This document shows positions 22,691 through 27,665 of a stretch of 27,665 nt of DNA, one piece after another; positions within the stretch are counted from its first letter, which is position 1, and each line of letters begins with the position of its first letter. The translations under genes and the position numbers were made by a program. Source of the DNA: JBICHM01 sp043101835 (lineage in GTDB: Bacteria > Planctomycetota > Phycisphaerae > Phycisphaerales > UBA1924). A model generated the notes under the pieces. The model saw only the letters and a list, made by a program, of their open reading frames with translations. It was not told where the DNA came from and ran no database searches. Location of the stretch: assembly GCA_043101835.1 (NCBI GenBank), contig JBICHM010000252.1, positions 1 through 27,665 on the forward strand, given 5' to 3'.

Positions 22691-24081
22691 CGCATCGCGC
22701 TTCCACGCTGCGATTCATGACCGGCGCGGCCATCTCGCTGTCGGCGATCCTACTCGCCGGCGATCCGGCGGCTGCGCAGGAGGCGGCCTCACCGGATGTG
22801 CAGCCCGAGCCTGCGCCCGCGCCGCAGGGCGTGTTCCCGGTTCCGGTCTACCACGGCGACCTCTGGGAGCGCTCGTTCCTCGCCGGGGATCCGACCGGGG
22901 ATCGCACGAGCCTCGCCGAGCAGGGCGTGCAGTTCAGCATTGACTGGACACAGACGGCGCAGTCGGTCGTCAGCGGCGGGCGGAACTCGAAGACCGCCTA
23001 CGGCGGCACGCTCGACTACACCATGACGCTCGACCTGATGAAGATGAACCTTCTGCCCGGCGCGGCGATCAAGCTGCGGGGCGAGTCGCGCTACGGGGAG
23101 TCGGTGAACGGCGACGCCGGCCCCCTGCTGCCGGTCAGCGCCGACATGTCTTTCCCGCTGACCAAGGAGCTCGACGAGAACGTGCCCTTCGCGCTGACGA
23201 CGCTGACCTTCAACCAGTTCTTCAGCGAGTCATTCGGCATCTTCATCGGCAAGTTCGACACGCTCGACGGCGACGGCAATGAGTTCGCATCGGGACGCGG
23301 GCTGACGCAGTTCCAGAACCTGAACTTCGTCTTCAACCCCGCGCCGCTGGTGACGGTGCCGTACAGCACGCTCGGCGCCGGGCTCTTCTGGACGCCGGCG
23401 GAGCGTGTCGCGGTCTCCGCCTCGATCGCGAATACGTCCGACTCCTCGACGACCACGGGCTTCAGCGACATCGGCGACGGCTGGACGCTCGCCGCCGAGA
23501 CGTCGGTGCAGTATCGCGTCGGCGACCTGCCCGGCGGCTTCAACGTCGGCGGCACCTTCGCGTGGGACAACGACTTCGCGACGATCGGCCGACGCTTCAC
23601 CTTCGAGCCCGGCGAGGGGATCACGCCGGTCCCGGGGCAGGATGAATCGTGGGCGCTGTACACGAGCATGTGGCAGTACCTCAGCGCAGAGGCGCCGACG
23701 GAGAACGCCGACGCCCCGCTCAACGTCGCGGACGGTCGGCCCGACCGGCGCGGCCTGGGCGTCTTCGCGCGCCTCGGCCTCGCCGACGACGACACCAACC
23801 CGCTCGAACTGGGCTTCAGCGGCGGCCTCGGCGGGCGCGGCATCCTGCCGGGTCGACCGGACGACATCTTCGGCGTCGGCTACTTCCGCAACGAGGTGCA
23901 GACACGCCGCCTGACGACGGTGCTGGGCATCCAGGACTCCTACGAGGGCTTCGAGGCCTTCTACAACATCGCCGTCACGCCGGCGGTCGGGCTGACCTTC
24001 AACGTGCAGGTCGTCGAGCCGGCGCGCGATGTCGATGACACGGGCGTCGTGCTCGGGCTTCGCCTGATGACGAGGTTCTAG
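22687..24081 (+). CDS. OprB-family carbohydrate-selective porin
   Basis: 464 residues from the GTG at 22687, which overlaps the DUF2950 stop as GTGA, like other junctions in this window. An ATG 15 bases upstream is the alternative; neither has a strong ribosome site. A signal peptide ends near AAA-Q. The mature protein is an alternating, Gly/aromatic-rich beta-barrel sequence: WERSFLAGD and GVQFSIDWTQTAQ at the start, QFFSESFGIFIGKFDTLDGD and NLNFVFNPAPLV in the middle. It ends LRLMTRF with a C-terminal phenylalanine, as expected for barrel insertion. OprB porins pass sugars through the outer membrane in Gram-negatives. Transport specificity cannot be read here. Confidence 0.88.
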   Translation: MTHRASTLRFMTGAAISLSAILLAGDPAAAQEAASPDVQPEPAPAPQGVFPVPVYHGDLWERSFLAGDPTGDRTSLAEQGVQFSIDWTQTAQSVVSGGRNSKTAYGGTLDYTMTLDLMKMNLLPGAAIKLRGESRYGESVNGDAGPLLPVSADMSFPLTKELDENVPFALTTLTFNQFFSESFGIFIGKFDTLDGDGNEFASGRGLTQFQNLNFVFNPAPLVTVPYSTLGAGLFWTPAERVAVSASIANTSDSSTTTGFSDIGDGWTLAAETSVQYRVGDLPGGFNVGGTFAWDNDFATIGRRFTFEPGEGITPVPGQDESWALYTSMWQYLSAEAPTENADAPLNVADGRPDRRGLGVFARLGLADDDTNPLELGFSGGLGGRGILPGRPDDIFGVGYFRNEVQTRRLTTVLGIQDSYEGFEAFYNIAVTPAVGLTFNVQVVEPARDVDDTGVVLGLRLMTRF

Positions 24082-24149
24082 CGCAGCGCACGCGTGGGTC
24101 CTCGTATCATGCGGCCCGGACGACCAAAGCCGGCGCGTGGGGCCTGACG

Positions 24150-27100
24150 ATGACCAACACCGATATTGCGTTTCGACAGAGCCTTCGGGGGCGCCTGCTG
24201 CTCTTCCTCGCGCTGCCCGCGGCTTTGATCTTCCTCGGAACGGGCGCCTACTGGGGAGTGACGTTCTTCTCCGCGGTGCGCCAGCAGGCGCTGAGCCGTA
24301 TCGCGAACCTGGCCGATCAGGTTGCGCTCGAGGTGGATCGAGGCAACACGCGCGCCGTCGCTGCGGCGAAGGTGATGGCGCTCGCGCAGGAGGAGGCGCT
24401 CTTCGGGAACCGGGCCGAGTCCGTGGCCTTGGCGCGGCGCGTGCTGGAGGAGCACCCGGAGTTCACCGGCGCCTACTTCGGGTACGAGCCCGGCGCCGAT
24501 GACGGCGTTCGCGAAGGCGACCCGGCGCCGGAGCGCGCGACGGACGAGGCGGGGCGCTTCCTCCCCTACTGGTTCCGCGACGACGCCGCGGTGGGCGCCG
24601 TCACGCTCACGCCGCTGATCGACATGGAGACCAGCCTCTACTACGACGGCGCCAGGCGCCAGTATCTGGAGACCGGTCAGGCGATGCCGATGATCACCGA
24701 GCCCTACGTCTACGAGGGCAAGATGATCCTGGAGCAGACCTTTCCGATCGTGCGCGACGGCGCGTTCGTCGGCATCGCGGGCGTGGACCGCTCGCTCGCC
24801 GACATCTCGTCGTTCCTCGAGAACGTGGCGCGCCGGCAGGCGGTCGACATCTTTCTGATCAGCAGCCGCGGGAAGTTCATCGCGACGACCGCCGGTCGCG
24901 ACCTGCTCACCCAGGCCATCGGGGACACCGCGTACGCGGACCTCTTCACGCCGTTCTTCGAGGATCGCGTGCAGGGCGGGGCCGTCGCGCAGCCGGACCC
25001 GATCGACAACGAGCGGTTCTTCTTCGGGACCTCGCACGTGCCGACGGGGGACTGGCTCGTGGTCGTGCGGAAACCGGAGCAGGCGGTGCTGGGGCCGCTG
25101 CGCGCCGATGCGCTGCGCGCCGGGGGGATCGGGCTCGCGGCGTTGCTGATTCTGTCCGGTCTTGCGTGGTGGTTCTCGTCCTCGGCGTCGCGCCGGATCC
25201 GCTCGGCGATGCACGCCGCGGACCGGCTGGCCTCCGGCGACCTGACGGTGCGCCTGGACGACGACGATCGCGTGGGCGACGAGATCGGCGTGATGTTCCG
25301 GAGCTTCAACCGGGTCGCGGATTCTTACCGATCGGTCGGCGAGGTGTGCGAGGCGATCGCGCGCGGCGATTTCTCTCGGCGCGTGCCGGTGCGGGGCGAG
25401 GGCGACGCGCTGGCCGAGTCGATCAACCTCATGGCCGAGCGGCGCGAGGCCGCGGAGCGCGAGACTCGGGAGCACGCCGACCAGCTCGGAGCGCGCACGG
25501 ACGAACTCGAGCGGGTGAGCCGCGAACTCCGCGCGCGTGCCGAGATCGAGTCCGCGCTCTCGACGCTCAACGCGGATCTTCAGGGCGACATCAGCGTGGG
25601 CGACACGGCGGCGAAAGGGCTCCGTGATGTGCTTCGCTTCCTGCGAGCCCCGGCCGGCGCGATCTTCCTCAGCGCCGATGACGACCGACTGACGCTCGTC
25701 GCCTCCGAGGCGTATCCGGAAGCCGCCGGCGCCGGCCGGTCGTTTGCGCCGGGCGAGGGCGTGGTCGGACGGGCAGCGTCCAACGGGACGCTCGTCGAGG
25801 CGGCGCCGGGCGCGGACACGCTGCGCGTGCTCTTCGGGTTCGGTGAGCTCGCTCCTGAGCATGTAATCGCCTATCCGCTGATCGCCGGCGGCGTGACGGT
25901 CGCGGTGCTCGAGCTGTGCCTCTTCGAGCCGCTCTCGGACCGGCAGCGCACCTGGCTTGAGATGGCGGCGGAGCCGCTGGCGAACGCGCTGCGATTCGCC
26001 GCCGAGCGCGAAGAGCGGGCCGAGGCGGCGCAGGCCCTGCACGAGAGCCAGCAGCGTCTCCAGACGCTGGTCGACAGCATCCGCTCGGTGATCTTCATGA
26101 AGGACCGCAACGGCCGTCACCTGCTGGTGAACGCGTTCTATGAGGAGGCCACCGGGGTCACGCGCGAAGCGATCATCGGCAGGACCGACGCGGAGGTGCT
26201 GCCGGCGGAGGTCGCCGAGGTCATCCAGGCGCAGGATCGCGCCGTGATGGAGTCCGGGGCTCCTTCCACCTTCGAGGAGACGGTGACGGGCCTGGACGGC
26301 GCGGCGCGCACCTACCTGACGACGAAGGTGCCGCTCATCGACGACGCCGGGCACACCTACGGGTTGTGCGGGATCGCAACGGACATCACGGAGCGCCGCG
26401 AGGCGGAGATCGAGCTTCGCGACGCGAAGCAGAAGGCCGAGGAGGCAACGGTCGCCAAGAGCGCGTTCCTCGCCAACATGAGCCACGAGATCCGCACGCC
26501 GATGAACGGCATCATGGGAATGACGGAGCTCGCGCTCGACACCGAGCTTACCGAAGAGCAGCGCGACTACCTGACGACGGTGAAGTCGTCGGCCGATGCG
26601 CTGCTCTCACTGATCAACGACATCCTCGATTTCTCGAAGATCGAGGCGGGGCGCATCGAGCTCGACCCGGTGGAGTTCCTGCTGCGCGACTCGATCGGCG
26701 ACACGCTCAGCCCGCTGGCGTTGCGCGCCGCAACGAAAGGCGTGGAGCTCGCCTACGACATCGCGCCGGATGTTCCCGACGCGCTGGTCGGCGATGTGTA
26801 CCGTCTGCGCCAGGTGATCGTGAACCTCGTCGGGAACGCCATCAAGTTCACCGAGAAGGGCGAGGTCGTGGTCTCGATCGGCGTGAAGTCGAAGTCGGCG
26901 AAGGCGATCGAGCTCGACGTGCGCGTGCGCGACACCGGCATCGGCATCACCAGGGAAGCCGCGAGCCGGCTGTTCCAGGCATTCGAACAGGCCGAGGCGT
27001 CGACGACGCGCAAGTACGGGGGCACGGGGCTGGGGCTGGCGATCTCGAAACAGCTCGTCGAGCTGATGGGCGGCGCGATCGGCGTCGACAGCGTGCCGGG

Positions 27101-27665
27101 CGAGGGCAGCACCTTCCACTTCAGCGTGCGATTCGGCATCGGCACGGCGCGCCCGTCGGTGACGGTCGACGACGCGGCGCGCGTGCTGCGAGGCAAGAGC
27201 GTGCTCGTCGTGGACGACAACCTGACGAACCTGCGGATCCTGAGCACGATGATCGGCCAGTGGGGCCCGAAGGTGATCACGGCCGATTCCGGCAAGGCGG
27301 CCCTGGCGGCGCTCGACAGGGCGAAGAGCGCGGGCGAGACGGTGTCGCTCGTCGTCAGCGATCTGCACATGCCCGAGATGGACGGCTTCGAACTGGCCGA
27401 GAAGATCCGCGCGCACCCGTCGTTCGGATCGCTGCCGATCATGATGCTCACCTCCTCGGCCTCGCCGGGTGATCAGGCGCGAGGCGAGGCGATCGGCGTG
27501 GCGGCCCGGCTGCTCAAGCCGGCGAAGCAGTCGCTGCTGCTCGACAACATCATGCGGATCCTGGGCGGCTCGGACCGAAGCCGCGCCGCGCAGACGCGGA
27601 CCGATGCGCCCGGCGCCGGCGCCAATGAGTCGCCCGACCTCGCGCCGCTCCGGGTGCTGCTGGCG
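24150..27665 (+). CDS. hybrid sensor histidine kinase (3' truncated by the window)
   Basis: 1172 residues are present and the frame is still open at the window edge. There is a TM1 (about 15-36), an extracytoplasmic PDC/Cache-type sensor (about 45-315, with PYVYEGKMILEQTFPI and GIAGVDRSL), a TM2 (about 325-345), HAMP (345-400), GAF (about 475-620) and PAS (about 640-755, closing GIATDITERR). HisKA follows with the phosphorylated His779 in SHEIRTPMNG, then HATPase (873-992: NLVGNAIKFTE, DTGIGI, GGTGLGLAIS) and a receiver (about 1015-1135) with Asp1071 in SDLHMPEMDG and Lys in LLKPAK. The final APLRVLLA looks like the first strand of a second receiver. This is the BarA-like layout. The ribosome site is weak. 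No partner regulator is visible in the window. Confidence 0.95.
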   Translation, partial: MTNTDIAFRQSLRGRLLLFLALPAALIFLGTGAYWGVTFFSAVRQQALSRIANLADQVALEVDRGNTRAVAAAKVMALAQEEALFGNRAESVALARRVLEEHPEFTGAYFGYEPGADDGVREGDPAPERATDEAGRFLPYWFRDDAAVGAVTLTPLIDMETSLYYDGARRQYLETGQAMPMITEPYVYEGKMILEQTFPIVRDGAFVGIAGVDRSLADISSFLENVARRQAVDIFLISSRGKFIATTAGRDLLTQAIGDTAYADLFTPFFEDRVQGGAVAQPDPIDNERFFFGTSHVPTGDWLVVVRKPEQAVLGPLRADALRAGGIGLAALLILSGLAWWFSSSASRRIRSAMHAADRLASGDLTVRLDDDDRVGDEIGVMFRSFNRVADSYRSVGEVCEAIARGDFSRRVPVRGEGDALAESINLMAERREAAERETREHADQLGARTDELERVSRELRARAEIESALSTLNADLQGDISVGDTAAKGLRDVLRFLRAPAGAIFLSADDDRLTLVASEAYPEAAGAGRSFAPGEGVVGRAASNGTLVEAAPGADTLRVLFGFGELAPEHVIAYPLIAGGVTVAVLELCLFEPLSDRQRTWLEMAAEPLANALRFAAEREERAEAAQALHESQQRLQTLVDSIRSVIFMKDRNGRHLLVNAFYEEATGVTREAIIGRTDAEVLPAEVAEVIQAQDRAVMESGAPSTFEETVTGLDGAARTYLTTKVPLIDDAGHTYGLCGIATDITERREAEIELRDAKQKAEEATVAKSAFLANMSHEIRTPMNGIMGMTELALDTELTEEQRDYLTTVKSSADALLSLINDILDFSKIEAGRIELDPVEFLLRDSIGDTLSPLALRAATKGVELAYDIAPDVPDALVGDVYRLRQVIVNLVGNAIKFTEKGEVVVSIGVKSKSAKAIELDVRVRDTGIGITREAASRLFQAFEQAEASTTRKYGGTGLGLAISKQLVELMGGAIGVDSVPGEGSTFHFSVRFGIGTARPSVTVDDAARVLRGKSVLVVDDNLTNLRILSTMIGQWGPKVITADSGKAALAALDRAKSAGETVSLVVSDLHMPEMDGFELAEKIRAHPSFGSLPIMMLTSSASPGDQARGEAIGVAARLLKPAKQSLLLDNIMRILGGSDRSRAAQTRTDAPGAGANESPDLAPLRVLLA

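Noticed and set aside
24078..26486. 802-codon open frame on the minus strand opposite the hybrid kinase
   Set aside because: Arg-rich shadow translation; the plus strand encodes an unbroken, motif-complete sensor kinase.

Overview
The window is high-GC DNA from a Gram-negative bacterium with an outer membrane. It is most likely a planctomycete of the Phycisphaerae type. The signs are a dockerin-like DxNxDGxVDGADxGxLLGAW tail on a secreted protein, an ECF sigma factor of the planctomycete PF07638 type beside a transmembrane Ser/Thr kinase, giant TPR-CHAT proteins, and many lipoproteins with porin and Pqi-type envelope genes. This placement is inferred from gene families; no marker gene is present.

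Region 1 (1-350) holds the 3' end of a dockerin-tailed secreted protein and a complete tRNA-Val(CAC) with a strong hairpin just downstream. Region 2 (about 350-10,560) is a compact signalling locus. Three leftward genes are translationally coupled: an exported TPR-CHAT protein, a transmembrane Ser/Thr kinase with a DUF4384-like outer domain, and a second exported TPR-CHAT protein carrying a PDZ insertion. An ECF sigma factor gene diverges from them across a 331-bp promoter region. The locus is bounded on the left by the tRNA and on the right by a 66-bp imperfect direct repeat (about 88 % identity, ungapped). The repeat copies the last 11 bases of the tRNA plus its terminator hairpin. Next to the right copy is a reading frame resembling the C-terminal tail of planctomycete integrases. 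I read this as a probable tRNA-integrated island whose integrase body is gone.

Region 3 (10,791-12,781) is a two-gene operon: an unknown lipoprotein and a lipoprotein trypsin-like protease. Region 4 (12,824-16,041, leftward) is a pqiABC-like lipid-transport operon: PqiA, a two-MCE-domain PqiB, and a PqiC lipoprotein. Divergent from pqiA is a pentameric ligand-gated ion channel gene (16,168-17,262), followed by a run of rightward envelope genes: a conserved unknown lipoprotein, a DUF3313 lipoprotein, a patatin-like lipase lipoprotein, DUF3300 and DUF2950 proteins, and an OprB-like porin (to 24,081). The window ends inside a large hybrid histidine kinase (PDC/Cache-TM-HAMP-GAF-PAS-HisKA-HATPase-REC, with a probable second receiver cut off).

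The most interesting hypothesis is that the tRNA-bounded locus is a transmembrane circuit. Two exported caspase-like CHAT proteins would share the compartment of the kinase's outer domain, and the cytoplasmic kinase domain would signal to the ECF sigma factor. ECF-like promoter motifs (GGAA(A)AC, 17-bp spacer, (C)GTC) occur in both directions in the divergent region and would fit autoregulation. The components are known families; the function of the set is inference.
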